DNA of 64,000 nucleotides from Orbaceae bacterium lpD04 (lineage in GTDB: Bacteria; Pseudomonadota; Gammaproteobacteria; Enterobacterales; Orbaceae). A program made the position numbers and the translations under genes. The stretch covers positions 1,621,488 through 1,685,487 of the forward strand of contig CP133967.1 in NCBI GenBank assembly GCA_036251935.1. The letters are read 5' to 3'. The notes under the pieces were generated by a model, which was given only the letters and a program-made list of their open reading frames with translations, was not told where the DNA came from and searched no databases. Below are positions 1 through 10,700 of the stretch, in pieces; positions within the stretch are counted from its first letter, which is position 1; each line of letters opens with the position of its first letter.

Positions 1-136
1 AAATTTGAGTTTATATTCCTCATTAGTAGAAAAGGCAGAGCTCCAGATCAATTTATTAAAAGAGCGCCGCACCGCGTTAATCTCGGCGGCGGTAACGGGT
101 AAAATCGATGTGCGTGAGTGGCAGGCGCCTAACTAG
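1..136 (+). CDS. hsdS: Type I restriction-modification specificity subunit HsdS, C-terminal fragment
   Basis: Only the last 44 codons lie in the window, read in the frame starting at base 2 and ending at TAG 134-136. The peptide contains [20 protein letters not shown], the characteristic end of HsdS: a conserved helix followed by the ITG(K/Q)IDVR signature. HsdS recognises the split target sequence and holds the two HsdM methyltransferase subunits. hsdR follows 78 bases downstream on the same strand, so hsdM is presumably just outside the window. The motif makes the identity secure; the target specificity cannot be read because the recognition domains are missing. Confidence 0.9.
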   Translation, partial: NLSLYSSLVEKAELQINLLKERRTALISAAVTGKIDVREWQAPN

Positions 137-214
137 AAAATAACAGCATAATCCATTAAGATGGTATAACACGGCCAATCTTAACAACGTCATAAATGGT
201 GAAGGAATACGAAT

Positions 215-3200
215 ATGGACAAGGCAAAAGAATCCACGTTTCAGCAGGACATCATCAACCAAATGCTGGCGCATGGCTGGCAACTTGGTTCGCCCAAAAA
301 TTACAACCGTGAACGCGCCTTGTATGAAGCGGATCTTGTCACCTTTGTCAAAAATACCCAGCCCAAGGAATGGCAAAAGTTTTGTGAGCGTTATCCGCAA
401 AATAACGAACAACAATTTTGTGAAGCAGTGGTGAAGCAGCTTCAAAAAGCCGATATCAATGCCACCAACGACGCATCACGTAAATTTGGTACGCTTGGGG
501 TATTGCGTCATGGCATCAAAACAACGCCTGCCCACTTCTTTTTATGTCAATTTAAACCGGAAAATACGCTGAATTCGACCGTGCTGGCCAATTATCAACA
601 CAATATTTTACGTATTGTGCCGGAGTTAGTGTATAGCCCGCATACTAAAGCCGATATCGAGAGCTTAACCGGTAAAGAAGCGAAAAAATGGCGCATTGAT
701 TTAGTGTTATTTCTCAATGGTTTACCGATTGTCACCATGGAGTTGAAATCTGAGTTTAAACAGTCGATTGATAATGCGATTCATCAATATAAAACCACGC
801 GACTGGCTAAAGATCCGGCAACTAAAAAAATTGAACCGCTATTAACCTTTAAACGCGGTGCATTGGTGCATTTTGCGGTCAGCCAATACGAAGTGTATAT
901 GGCAACGCACTTAAAAGGAGCGGATAGCTATTTTTTACCGTTTAATAAAGGCACCCAAGATGGTGGCGCCGGCAATGAGCAACCGGCAGATCTTAATCGA
1001 TATGCTACTGATTATTTGTGGAATGAGGTGCTGACAAAAGATCATTTATTAACGATTATTGGTCACTTTATCCATTTGCAAATTAAGGACAAAGAGGACT
1101 GGCAAGGCCTTAAATATAAAGAAGAATCGCTGATTTTTCCGCGTTTTCACCAATGGGATGTGGTAGCAAAACTGATTGAATCTGCCAAAACCGAAGGGGT
1201 AGGGCAAAAATACCTAATTCAGCATAGTGCGGGCTCTGGCAAGTCTAACTCGATTGCTTGGACAGCTCACCAGTTATCGAAATTAACCCAAGACAATGGC
1301 AATAAGCTATTTGACTCGGTGATTGTGGTGACGGATCGTAATGTGCTTGACTCGCAGCTGCAAGATACCATTTATCAATTTGAACATGCCGAGGGCGTGG
1401 TTGAACCCATCAATAATAACGTGGGGCAAGGCAGTAAATCTGATAAATTAGCCCATGCGCTAGCGCATGCCAAGCCGATTATTATCGTCACCATTCAAAC
1501 CTTTCCGTTTGTATTAAAAGCGATTGAGGATGATGTTTCATTAAAAACTCGCCGTTATGCGATTATTGCTGATGAGGCACACTCTTCGCAATCGGGTTCC
1601 ACTGCAAATAAACTAAAAGAAGTCTTAATGGTTGATGGCGAAAATGAGCTTCAATCTTCCGAGGATAATTTCAATGCTACCGTTGAGGCAAAAGGGCCGA
1701 ACAAAAACTTAAGTTATTATGCGTTTACGGCAACGCCAAAAACCAAAACCATAGAACTGTTTGGCCGGGTGCCTGATCCTACCTTACCGCCGTCTAAAAA
1801 CAATAAGCCAGAGGCGTTTCATGTTTACTCTATGCGCCAAGCCATTGAAGAAGGTTTTATTTTGGATGTGCTGCGTAATTACACCAATTATAAAGTGATC
1901 TATCAGTTGCGCCAAAAGCTGGCCGCGCGTGACGAATCCGTTGATGAGAAAAAGGCTAAAATTAAGCTCAATAAATGGGTGCGCCTGCATGAGCACAATA
2001 TTTCACAAAAAGTGAAAGTGATTATTGAGCATTTTAAACAGCATATTTCGCATTTATTAGCTGGGCAAGCCAAAGCCATGGTGGTGACCAGTTCACGCAA
2101 AGAGGCGGTGCGTTATAAGCTCGCCTTTGATAAATATATTGCCGAGAATCATTACCCCGATATTACGGCGATGGTCGCCTTTTCGGGCGAAGTGCTTTTT
2201 GATGAACACGATGCCGATAGTCACCATTTGATCGGCGAAAAATTCACTGAAAATAAGATGAATCCGCAGCTCAAAGGGCGTGAAATGCGCAAAGCCTTTG
2301 ATAGTGACGATTACCAAGTGATGATTGTTGCCAATAAATTCCAAACCGGCTTTGATCAGCCCAAACTTTGTGCCATGTATGTCGATAAAAAACTGGGCGG
2401 CGTTGAGTGTGTGCAAACACTCTCGCGGTTAAATCGAACGTATCCCGGTAAAGCGGAATCGGGTACCTTTATTCTCGACTTTTTTAATGAGCCCGAGGAT
2501 ATTCTCGCTGCTTTCCAACCGTATTATCAAACTGCATCGCTAGAAGATGTAACTGATCCTGATTCTATTTTTGATCTTGCCGATAAAATTCGAACAGCAA
2601 AAATTTTTACGTGGGCCGAAGTGGAGCAGTTTATTGACTGCTTCTTTACGACCAATAAAACAGCGGCCGCGATTAGCAATATCTGTAAACCCGCGGTTGA
2701 ACGTTGGCGCAAGCAATATGAACATGCTATAGAGACTTATCAAACCAGTCTTGATATGCTTAAACGGACCAAAAAAACCGAAGATCCGGTTTTAATTGCC
2801 AATTCGGAAAATTCTTTAGCGATCATAAAAATTGAAAAGGATCGGCTTGAGATGTTCAAAAAGGATTTAGGCACGTATGTGCGCGCCTATGAGTTTTTAT
2901 CGCAAATCGTCGATTATGGTGATGCTGACCTTGAAAAACTTAGTATTTATGCCCGCCATCTACGGCCAATGCTGCGTGAGCAAATCATTGCCGAAGATGA
3001 GATTGATTTAACTAATGTGGAAATGAGTCACTATCGCTTGTCTAAAATTCGTCAGCAACCCCTTAAGCTTAAAGAGGATCAAAACGTCTATTTACCGCAA
3101 GGTGGTGAAGCGGGCACTGGCCGTGCGAAAGATCAAAAAGAGACGTTTTTATCGGTGATATTATCACGACTTAATGAGGTGTTTATCACGGATCATTTGA

Positions 3201-3457
3201 CCAATAAAGATATGATCAACTATGCGATGAGCATTAAAGATAAATTATCGGAAAACAGAACAGTGATGACGCAAATTAGAAATAACACCCGTGAACAAGC
3301 CATTCTTGGCGACTTTTCTGCGGCAACTGACAATGCCATTTTTAATAGCAGTGAAGCCCATAAAGAGCAAATGAAGCAATTACTGGGCGATGAAGGAAAA
3401 ATGAAAATATTCCAAAATATTATCTTTGATTTATTAGTAAGAGAATTAGGGCAATAG
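215..3457 (+). CDS. hsdR: Type I restriction endonuclease subunit R (HsdR)
   Basis: HsdR is the DNA-translocating and cleaving subunit of a type I restriction enzyme and works in the HsdR2M2S1 complex. The 1080-residue length is normal for the family. An N-terminal PD-(D/E)xK nuclease is visible (IDLVLF with D162, then ELK with E176 and K178). A superfamily 2 motor follows: Walker A SAGSGKS near residues 338-344, DEAH at 453-456, FTATP near 508, and the motif V/VI region QTGFDQP near 711 and QTLSRLNRTYPGK near 733. A helical C-terminal region that would contact the methylase completes it. The ATG is preceded by an AAGGAAT ribosome site. The gene is intact, so the system may be active if hsdM and hsdS upstream are intact. 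Confidence 0.95.
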   Translation: MDKAKESTFQQDIINQMLAHGWQLGSPKNYNRERALYEADLVTFVKNTQPKEWQKFCERYPQNNEQQFCEAVVKQLQKADINATNDASRKFGTLGVLRHGIKTTPAHFFLCQFKPENTLNSTVLANYQHNILRIVPELVYSPHTKADIESLTGKEAKKWRIDLVLFLNGLPIVTMELKSEFKQSIDNAIHQYKTTRLAKDPATKKIEPLLTFKRGALVHFAVSQYEVYMATHLKGADSYFLPFNKGTQDGGAGNEQPADLNRYATDYLWNEVLTKDHLLTIIGHFIHLQIKDKEDWQGLKYKEESLIFPRFHQWDVVAKLIESAKTEGVGQKYLIQHSAGSGKSNSIAWTAHQLSKLTQDNGNKLFDSVIVVTDRNVLDSQLQDTIYQFEHAEGVVEPINNNVGQGSKSDKLAHALAHAKPIIIVTIQTFPFVLKAIEDDVSLKTRRYAIIADEAHSSQSGSTANKLKEVLMVDGENELQSSEDNFNATVEAKGPNKNLSYYAFTATPKTKTIELFGRVPDPTLPPSKNNKPEAFHVYSMRQAIEEGFILDVLRNYTNYKVIYQLRQKLAARDESVDEKKAKIKLNKWVRLHEHNISQKVKVIIEHFKQHISHLLAGQAKAMVVTSSRKEAVRYKLAFDKYIAENHYPDITAMVAFSGEVLFDEHDADSHHLIGEKFTENKMNPQLKGREMRKAFDSDDYQVMIVANKFQTGFDQPKLCAMYVDKKLGGVECVQTLSRLNRTYPGKAESGTFILDFFNEPEDILAAFQPYYQTASLEDVTDPDSIFDLADKIRTAKIFTWAEVEQFIDCFFTTNKTAAAISNICKPAVERWRKQYEHAIETYQTSLDMLKRTKKTEDPVLIANSENSLAIIKIEKDRLEMFKKDLGTYVRAYEFLSQIVDYGDADLEKLSIYARHLRPMLREQIIAEDEIDLTNVEMSHYRLSKIRQQPLKLKEDQNVYLPQGGEAGTGRAKDQKETFLSVILSRLNEVFITDHLTNKDMINYAMSIKDKLSENRTVMTQIRNNTREQAILGDFSAATDNAIFNSSEAHKEQMKQLLGDEGKMKIFQNIIFDLLVRELGQ

Positions 3458-3509
3458 TCAAATTTATAAACTAAGATCTACGATTAGATAATACTCTTCA
3501 ATATTTATT

Positions 3510-3983
3510 ATGAGAAAGAATATGACAATAAATCTTGATTGCATAAATGGTTATCTTGATGCAATGCGTTGCTTAAATGTCGGACCTAATCACTGTTGTA
3601 ATTATATGATTACATTACTTGATAACAAGGGCGATTTTACTCAAACCTTAGCCCATTATTTTCAATCTATTCCAAATGGACAAGGAAAATATTTTGACGC
3701 AGCACTCTGGCACATCAGTCCGAAACAGATCACCGTTGATGAATTTATACATCAAATTGATAAATGGTTTTTTAATCAGAATTATTCACCTACCGTGCAC
3801 CAAGAAAACGGAAATTCGGCAACTTTAGGTTTTCTTGATACACTATCCCCAATAGCATTAACGAAATGTTATTTATATGAAATTAAAACCATTCCGCCTA
3901 TTTGGTATGCCACGCGGTGGAGTGATTTACTGTTAGCTCATCATGAAAACTATTATTTACTGCATTTTGACCTAGATGATTAA
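3510..3983 (+). CDS. Hypothetical protein, 157 residues, downstream of hsdR
   Basis: I do not recognise this protein. It is a soluble, aromatic-rich polypeptide (several Trp, Tyr and His; ends HFDLDD) with no signal peptide or membrane segment. A second ATG at 3522 has a GAGAAAG ribosome site at good spacing, so the real start may be MTINLDCINGYLD (153 residues). It lies 52 bases after hsdR on the same strand, between the restriction system and the T6SS module. Its size and position resemble small accessory, immunity-like or anti-phage cargo genes, but that is inference from context only. Confidence 0.6.
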   Translation: MRKNMTINLDCINGYLDAMRCLNVGPNHCCNYMITLLDNKGDFTQTLAHYFQSIPNGQGKYFDAALWHISPKQITVDEFIHQIDKWFFNQNYSPTVHQENGNSATLGFLDTLSPIALTKCYLYEIKTIPPIWYATRWSDLLLAHHENYYLLHFDLDD

Positions 3984-4316
3984 CGATTACCATAAAATAA
4001 CAATAGGATAAAAAGTGGGCTAAAAAGTTTATTTACAAGTAATAAAATGACCTAAGAAGATAGGCGCTTCTCAAGCGTTTGAGTGAGCAAACTTACTTGT
4101 ACTATCAGTTTTTATTATGTTATAAAGTAAGTAGGTGATTTTTGCGGAAAGAGTATAAAACTTTTCAGAAATATCTTTCATTTTTTTAACAATGGTTGCA
4201 TATAGCAAATATAAAGATAACTGTTAAATTTTAGCTAAATATAATTTATAATAGTAACCGTTATCGACTAAAAAAATCAATTAAAACGAACGTAATCGGA
4301 TGAATGGAGTCTTACC
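3984..4316. other. AT-rich intergenic region upstream of vgrG
   Basis: No gene is seen in these 333 bases. A TATAAT at 4247-4252 is a plausible -10 element for vgrG, but no good -35 precedes it. A GGAG at 4306-4309 is the vgrG ribosome site. A GAAG/CTTC short inverted repeat near 4057-4072 is too weak to call a terminator. Confidence 0.5.
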
Positions 4317-6653
4317 ATGGTAAGTACCTTAATAGATAAAATTACCGGTCAGCAACACAATCATTATCTCCTTTCGCTTGCAGACCAAGCGGTGCCGCTT
4401 TCAGTTTTATCTCTCCAAGGTGATGAACAGCTTAATCAGCCATGGCGTTATACGATAACCTTCACCAGCGTTGATAAACACATTGCTATTGACAGTGTCC
4501 TTAGTCAGCCCGCCCGTTTTACCTTTTTAGCCCCCAATATTACCCCGCAAGTCACGCAAATCAGCTCCCTTGATAAACCAGCAATAAACCGCACCTTATA
4601 TGGCGTTGTTACCGAGTTTAGTCAGTTATCGGTGGGTATAGATGAAGCGCATTATCAGGTGGTCTTGCAGCCACGGCTGGCCCTGTTTGCAAGCGACCAT
4701 TACAGCGCGATTTACCAAAACCAAAGCGTGGTTAGCGTGGTTGAAGAGGTGCTGCGCCGGCATGGTTTTACCGGCGTTGATTACCGCTTAGAGCTTAAAG
4801 ACAGCTACCCAGCGCGCGAGTTTATTACCCAGTGGCAAGAGAGCGACCTTGCGTTTATTCAGCGGTTACTTGCCGATGTTGGCATATGGTTTCGCTTTGA
4901 AAGCCATAGCGAACACAACTGCGATGTGCTGGTACTCAGTGATTACGAGCAAGGTTTTGACGATGCAGGGAGCATTGCTTACACCTTGCCAAGTGGCATG
5001 GTTGATAAAGCCCGTGATAGTGTGTGGGATTTACAGTTTCAAAGTCACAGTGTGCCACGTCAAGTGATGGTGCAAGACGATAACTACCGTCAGGCACAAA
5101 CTGATATGTACTCGCTGGTTAACAGCCAGCCGAAAGTGACCACCACCTCAGGCACCAACTACCGTTATGGTGAGCACTTTAAAAGCAAAGGTGATATCAG
5201 TATTATTGAAAGCGGCAGTTGGTATGCCGCTATCCGCCATCAGCAGCACATTAGTGACCAAATTATTATCAGCGGTAAATGTAATGACTACCACTTAACC
5301 GCTGGGCAACGCATCATTGTCACCGGTAGCCCGATGAACGGGATTAGTGAAGGGATTGTTATCTTATCGACTGAGTCCTACGGTGACCGCAGTAAGTCGT
5401 ATGAAATACAATTTACTGCTATTCCCTACAACGTATTAAAGCCGTATCGCCCACAGCCCCTGCCTTGGCCACAAGTCAGGGGCACACTACCTGCACGAGT
5501 AACCAGTCCTGATAATGACACCTATGGCTATATTGACACCCAAGGCCGTTACCGGGTCAAATTTGATTTTGACTTAAAAACCTGGCGCAGCGGTGAAGAA
5601 AGTTTATGGGTCAGGCTGGCAAAGCCCTATGCGGGTGATACTTACGGTTTTCACTTTCCGTTAATCGATGGTACTGGGGTTGCTATTGCGTTCACGGGTG
5701 GTAATCCCGATAGGCCGTATATTGCCCACAGCTTACATGACAGTAACCATCCTGACCACGTCACCACCGCCAACAAACACCGCAATGTGCTTAGAACGCC
5801 GGCCAATAATAAACTGCGTATGGATGATAAGCGCGGCCAAGAGCATATAAAACTTGCTACCGAATACGGCAAAACTCAGCTCAATATCGGTCACTTAGTT
5901 AACAGTGAAAAAGAAAATCGGGGCCACGGCTTTGAGCTACGCACTGATGAGTGGGGCGCGATTCGCGCGGCGAAAGGGCTCTATATTTCAACTGAGGGCA
6001 AATACCGCGCTGATGGTGATGTGCTTGATATTGACAAACCGATAAGTGAGCTTGAGCAAGCGCTTCATATGGTGAGTAAGCTTAATGAACAGGCCAAAGC
6101 GGCGAAAGCATCCCTCGCTGATTTACAAACCCAACAACAGCTACTTGAGGAAAAAATCAAACAGCTGAGTGAGGCGGCACTCTTACACTATGCGCCGGCA
6201 GGGATAGCCACCGTGAGCCCTGACAGCATTCAACATACCGCGGGAAAAAATATTATCCATACTGCGCAACAAAGCGTTGATATCACCGCCTTTAAACGAT
6301 TTATGGTCAATGCGGGTAATCGCATTAGCCTGTTTGCCAGTAAAATGGGCATGACCCTGTTTGCTGCTGAAGGGAAAGTGGATATTCAGGCGCAAAATGA
6401 TGAGCTACACCTTACTGGCAATAAACACGTTAAATTAACCAGTATCAATAATGACGTCACCGTATCGGCTCGCACCAAACTCACGTTAAGCTGCGGCGAT
6501 TCAGCGATTGTGATTGAGCCTAATGGCATTAAACTGATATCACCCGGCGATGTTGAGGCGTTAGCTGCAAGCCTTGGCGTCGCTGGGCCATCAACCCTAA
6601 GTGTGCCTGCCCCCGAGCTGCCGTTAGGTGCCAGTTGTGAGGAACAGTTGTAA
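4317..6653 (+). CDS. vgrG: Type VI secretion spike protein VgrG (TssI)
   Basis: VgrG trimers form the puncturing tip of the T6SS tube and carry effectors. The 778 residues show the usual order: a gp27-like base (about 1-370), then the gp5 OB-fold segment GYIDTQGRYRVKFDFD near 395-425 with downstream SLWVRLAKPYAGDTYG. A Lys/Gln/Glu-rich coiled coil follows at about 575-620, and a DUF2345-type C-terminal beta-helix (about 625-765) carries repeated VDI/VKLT strands. No enzymatic C-terminal extension is evident, so this VgrG should deliver separate cargo. It overlaps the next gene by one base (TAATG), which points to translational coupling with the adaptor. GC content is visibly higher than in the core genes (one 60-base line is 52% GC), a sign of transfer. 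T6SS structural genes are not in the window. Confidence 0.93.
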   Translation: MVSTLIDKITGQQHNHYLLSLADQAVPLSVLSLQGDEQLNQPWRYTITFTSVDKHIAIDSVLSQPARFTFLAPNITPQVTQISSLDKPAINRTLYGVVTEFSQLSVGIDEAHYQVVLQPRLALFASDHYSAIYQNQSVVSVVEEVLRRHGFTGVDYRLELKDSYPAREFITQWQESDLAFIQRLLADVGIWFRFESHSEHNCDVLVLSDYEQGFDDAGSIAYTLPSGMVDKARDSVWDLQFQSHSVPRQVMVQDDNYRQAQTDMYSLVNSQPKVTTTSGTNYRYGEHFKSKGDISIIESGSWYAAIRHQQHISDQIIISGKCNDYHLTAGQRIIVTGSPMNGISEGIVILSTESYGDRSKSYEIQFTAIPYNVLKPYRPQPLPWPQVRGTLPARVTSPDNDTYGYIDTQGRYRVKFDFDLKTWRSGEESLWVRLAKPYAGDTYGFHFPLIDGTGVAIAFTGGNPDRPYIAHSLHDSNHPDHVTTANKHRNVLRTPANNKLRMDDKRGQEHIKLATEYGKTQLNIGHLVNSEKENRGHGFELRTDEWGAIRAAKGLYISTEGKYRADGDVLDIDKPISELEQALHMVSKLNEQAKAAKASLADLQTQQQLLEEKIKQLSEAALLHYAPAGIATVSPDSIQHTAGKNIIHTAQQSVDITAFKRFMVNAGNRISLFASKMGMTLFAAEGKVDIQAQNDELHLTGNKHVKLTSINNDVTVSARTKLTLSCGDSAIVIEPNGIKLISPGDVEALAASLGVAGPSTLSVPAPELPLGASCEEQL

Positions 6654-7609
6654 TGAACGATGAGGCTATCCTCACCCAATTATCTACGGTGTATCAGGTA
6701 CTGCAAACCGAACTTAATGACCGGATAACGAAAACGCACTACCGCTATGTACTTTTTGATAGGCTTGGGGTCGTGAGTGAGCTGTCGCCCCTTTATAACG
6801 ACGCCCTACAAGATACCGTTGCCCCTGAATTATTGGCGGTCATTAAGCGTCCCGAGCTTGCACACAACTTAGATAGCTGCCCACTGCTCGTTTGCTTGGC
6901 AGAGCCCGGTGAGCCATTAAATGCGACACTACTTTTAGCGTCATTAGCCCAAATTAAACATGACCATTTAACCCGTAAACACTACGTGTGCGGCTTTATC
7001 ACTAGCCCATTGCCCCCAGAGGCGCTTGCTGGTGAGCTCCTTGAGTCTTGCCTGCGAGCAGGGCGCGCACTCGGCAGTGCTTTCTTACCGTTTTATGAGC
7101 CATTTACCCTCGATGTGCTTTATCACAGTTATGATGCGCCGGCGTCTCATCTTGGGACGTTACTTCCTGCTGATACGCGTTACTGCTTTGTTGACAGTGA
7201 TATTGAAGCGCACGTTTTTCACGCTATGTCTTATTTAGATGAGTCCGATTTCACCCTGCGCTTTGTGAATCAAACCTTGCGTTACCACTTGCTTAATCAA
7301 ATGACGCTCTATGGCTTAGTGGTGACTTGGCACGATTTATGTGAAGCGCAAGATAAGCCGTTAGTGCCTCATCTTTTATCGACGATTATCGGGTATTTTT
7401 ATGACTCACAGGCAACGCAATTGGTTAATCCGCGCGATAGGCGAGCCTACGTCTTATTTTCACTGCAATATGGTCAGTTAACAGCGAGCAAGCGTTTATC
7501 GTATTGCATTGATGAGGTGATTAACCATGAGGATAAGCAAGGCCTACTGGGTGAGTTATTAAGTCAAGAGCGGCAAGCCCTTGAGGCATTAACAAATAAT
7601 CAACAATAA
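6653..7609 (+). CDS. Putative T6SS effector adaptor (DUF4123/VasW-like)
   Basis: This 318-residue soluble protein lies exactly between vgrG and the VasX-like effector. In Vibrio cholerae the corresponding order is vgrG-2, vasW (a DUF4123 adaptor), vasX. The N-terminal part reads RYVLFDRLGVVSELSPLY and, 30 residues later, CPLLVCLAE, similar in layout to the DUF4123 opening (YALLDGA...L..L...PWLL.L). DUF4123 proteins load a cognate effector onto VgrG. It has no signal peptide or transmembrane segment. Its start codon overlaps the vgrG stop. The sequence match is suggestive, not decisive; most of the weight comes from gene order. Confidence 0.65.
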   Translation: MNDEAILTQLSTVYQVLQTELNDRITKTHYRYVLFDRLGVVSELSPLYNDALQDTVAPELLAVIKRPELAHNLDSCPLLVCLAEPGEPLNATLLLASLAQIKHDHLTRKHYVCGFITSPLPPEALAGELLESCLRAGRALGSAFLPFYEPFTLDVLYHSYDAPASHLGTLLPADTRYCFVDSDIEAHVFHAMSYLDESDFTLRFVNQTLRYHLLNQMTLYGLVVTWHDLCEAQDKPLVPHLLSTIIGYFYDSQATQLVNPRDRRAYVLFSLQYGQLTASKRLSYCIDEVINHEDKQGLLGELLSQERQALEALTNNQQ

Positions 7610-7697
7610 ACAGAAAAAAGCAAACAATAAGTAACAAGCAGTAAACAACAGACAACAGACAACAAATAATAGATAACAAATAACAAACAATAATAAT
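7590..7697. repeat. A/C-rich low-complexity degenerate repeat
   Basis: About 100 bases are built from imperfect 6-8-base units such as AACAATA, AACAGAC and AACAAAT. GACAACA is repeated back to back at about 7650-7664. The top strand has very few T or G bases. The repeat begins in the last codons of the adaptor gene (NNQQ) and continues into the gap before the effector gene. Slipped-strand expansion would explain it. It contains no terminator-like hairpin. Confidence 0.7.
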
Positions 7698-7786
7698 CCA
7701 ATTGATTTATTGATAATGGGCATAATGGATGAGGGTTAGACTGACAAAAATGGCTAGCGCGTCTATCCGTCATAAGGTGAGGTGGT

Positions 7787-10700
7787 ATGGGAGTTGGACA
7801 CAACAATCAAGAACAGCAACAGCAACAAACCGGTTTTGAACCCAAATTAATCAATGAAGCCAGTGAAAAAGAGATGGCGCTTGACAGTGGTCAGTGCGGC
7901 GCGTGTGGCCGTCGTGGTTTTCCGTTATTTTTAGTGCGCAAGTCGATTGTGCCTAAAACCTTTCAGTCAGCAACGGCTTGGGAGCAAGGCATGGTATCAC
8001 TCGGTGATAGGGAGCCACAACCGGCCAGTTGGCAGGACTATCATTATGCCTATCGCACGCTCCGTGAAGGGTATGTGTATATTTTATGTAACCGCATTGG
8101 TAACACCGACGACAATAAACTTGAGATTATGGTGTATGAAGTCACCCATGGTGGGGCATTTCGGCTGCGTGAGTTTCGGGATGTGAAAGGCTCAAGGCCG
8201 AAAGAAATTCCGCAAAGCTGTGTTACTGCAAACCACCATGTGAAAGCGCAGTTTATCACCATTGATAACCGGGTCTATGATAAAGCCTGGATTGCCTATA
8301 CTCCCGTGCGCTGGACGATAGCAACCCTCAAACATTACCGCAACACGGCCTCAGAGCGCGAGCAGCGTTTTAGCAAGGTTGATTTAACCCAGCAAAAAGC
8401 GACTAACGTGTCGGAGCAAGGGCGGAGTTTTGTCTTTCGTGACTTTTTAAATAAAGCCCGTTTTTTACTTGAGCTAGAATGTGACAATCGCAGTGTGTGT
8501 GATTACTTTGAGGATGAGAGCCAGCAAGGGGCGCAGCAAAGCGCTACCGCTTTGGGTGATAACCCACTGCTGAATTCAATGCGCAAAGGGCTGCTTGGCA
8601 AACAAGGCAAACTATTAACGGATTTACTGAGCTCTACTGCCTCAGCGTTAACACGTTTATTTAACCAAACGTTTTATACCGCCAGTCATTTTAACTCGCT
8701 AAATAATCCAGATGCCCGCGCCGCATTAGACTTAACGGTCAGTAAATATGAGCTTGATAAAGAGTATGGCACCGCTGAGCTAACGGCGCTAGTGGTTGAA
8801 GATAGCTTTGGTGTTGCAGAAGAGCTGGCAATTCAGCGCCGGCAACGGCTTGGCCCTGTTGCTGAGGGGCTTAGCGAGCAAAGTGAAACCAGCAAACAGG
8901 CATTAAGCCCCTTTACGCATTTAGTGCGTAATAGCAGTCATGATATTCTTTATGAGCAGCAGCGCAAAGCGGCCCAGAGTAAACTGGCCAGTGCAATGCA
9001 AGAAAGCGGCGGGCGAGATACCTTTGCCCAGTATTATCAAGAGAAAGCCGCAAGTATTAACAGCTACCCACTGGCTTATTTTACTCCTGAAGTTGCCTAT
9101 GCCCGCAATCACTACCGCCATATTGAGCAATATAAAGCAGCCCTCCGTGCGTCATTTATCAACGACAGCGAAAATGAGGCTTACCTGTTTTTATTTTATA
9201 ACGCATCACAAAATTATGCGCCAGGTAAAGACGATGAGCAATACGACATCGCATTTAATAATCAACAATTTACTCGCGCGAATAATGAATTAAATTTTTT
9301 AGCTAACGAAATTAGGCCGATTGATGCGCTGCCGGATATTGATAAAATTAAAGTGATTGACGTTATTGGCGAGGATGCATTAGCGGACAAACTTGGGATC
9401 GAACCGTTTGACACAGAGCGGGCAAATTTATTTTCCTCTTATTTATATTGTCGGCGGCTTAGCAAACAAGGAATTGCCAATAGCGTATCGGGCACCCAAG
9501 GGCTCGGTGATTATGAAGAAGAGAGATTAACTGAGGTACAGCAAAAGGCATTACTGGCACAGTACGCTAAAATGAGTAAAGGGCCGGATATCAATTTTGT
9601 TAATAGCGTAAAGGTGGTTAAGTTTTATAATTTAAAAAACATCAAAGACACCATTACTGATAAAAAACTTATCCGTACCTGGGATGAGCGTAAAAAACGC
9701 TTAAATCAATCCTCGGTTGGTAATTATGAGCAGCTTGAGAAAGACGGTTACGCTTCGTTATTTAAATATGTTGATGATAGCTCAAAAGACTATTATCACT
9801 ACCTCATTTGGCTGTTTGGTGAGGATATCAGTTATTATCAAACTGACAAGGCGGAGACAAAAGCCTCACTACCGAAGGCACTCAACACACTGCCTTTTTG
9901 GCGTAACGAGATTATCCCCAATAGCTCGGATATGCACTTGAGTTTTTTAATCACATTTTTGATAATCCTTGATAGTGATAATATTGGTACGATGACGTTA
10001 CCTTTACATGCGGCATTGTGGGGCCTGTTATTTAATAATACGCAGTCGATTTATTTTTATTTACTCGGCGATATCGCACCTGAAACGGCGCCAACCCCCG
10101 AGCATGCAAAAACTTATTGGAATACTGAGCTTGCCGCAACGCAGTCCGAATCCGCGCAGGCCCCTAACACAAGCACATTATCGCAAAATTCAGATACTGA
10201 CACTGGTTTTTCGATACCGGGTTTTGGCGGTAAAGAGCTCAATGATACGATTAAGGACACCTTAGGGCTTGAGTTAAAAGAAAATATGACCTTAACGAAA
10301 ATACTGGCTGAAAAGATGATTGCGACGTGCCTTGAAGGGGTCAATAAAGCGGTTAGTAATCAGGTTCACATTGACGACTTAATGGCGCGCAGTCATTTTG
10401 TAAAGGTGATCAACCTATTTAAAGGTAATAATATTGAGCGGGTAAGGCAATACCAAGTGACGATGACGGTAAAAGGATTGCAGCAGTATTTAAGTAAGAT
10501 GGATGAGTTTACGCCTTTCTTTTTTAATGAGCAGATGAAGACCAACAAAGGCAATATTATCAACGTCATGCAAAATAGGCAAGGTCGCTGGCATATTCCT
10601 CAAGGGGCGGGGGCGAATGAAAAAGTGACGGTGAATATGTTGATGGCCTTTGAAAATCCGGAAAATCAGCAAAAATTTGAAGATGCTTTGAAGCGAAGTC

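Noticed and set aside
7590-7697. A/C-rich repeat as a CRISPR array
   Set aside because: Units are 6-8 bases, degenerate and without spacers, and no cas genes are present.
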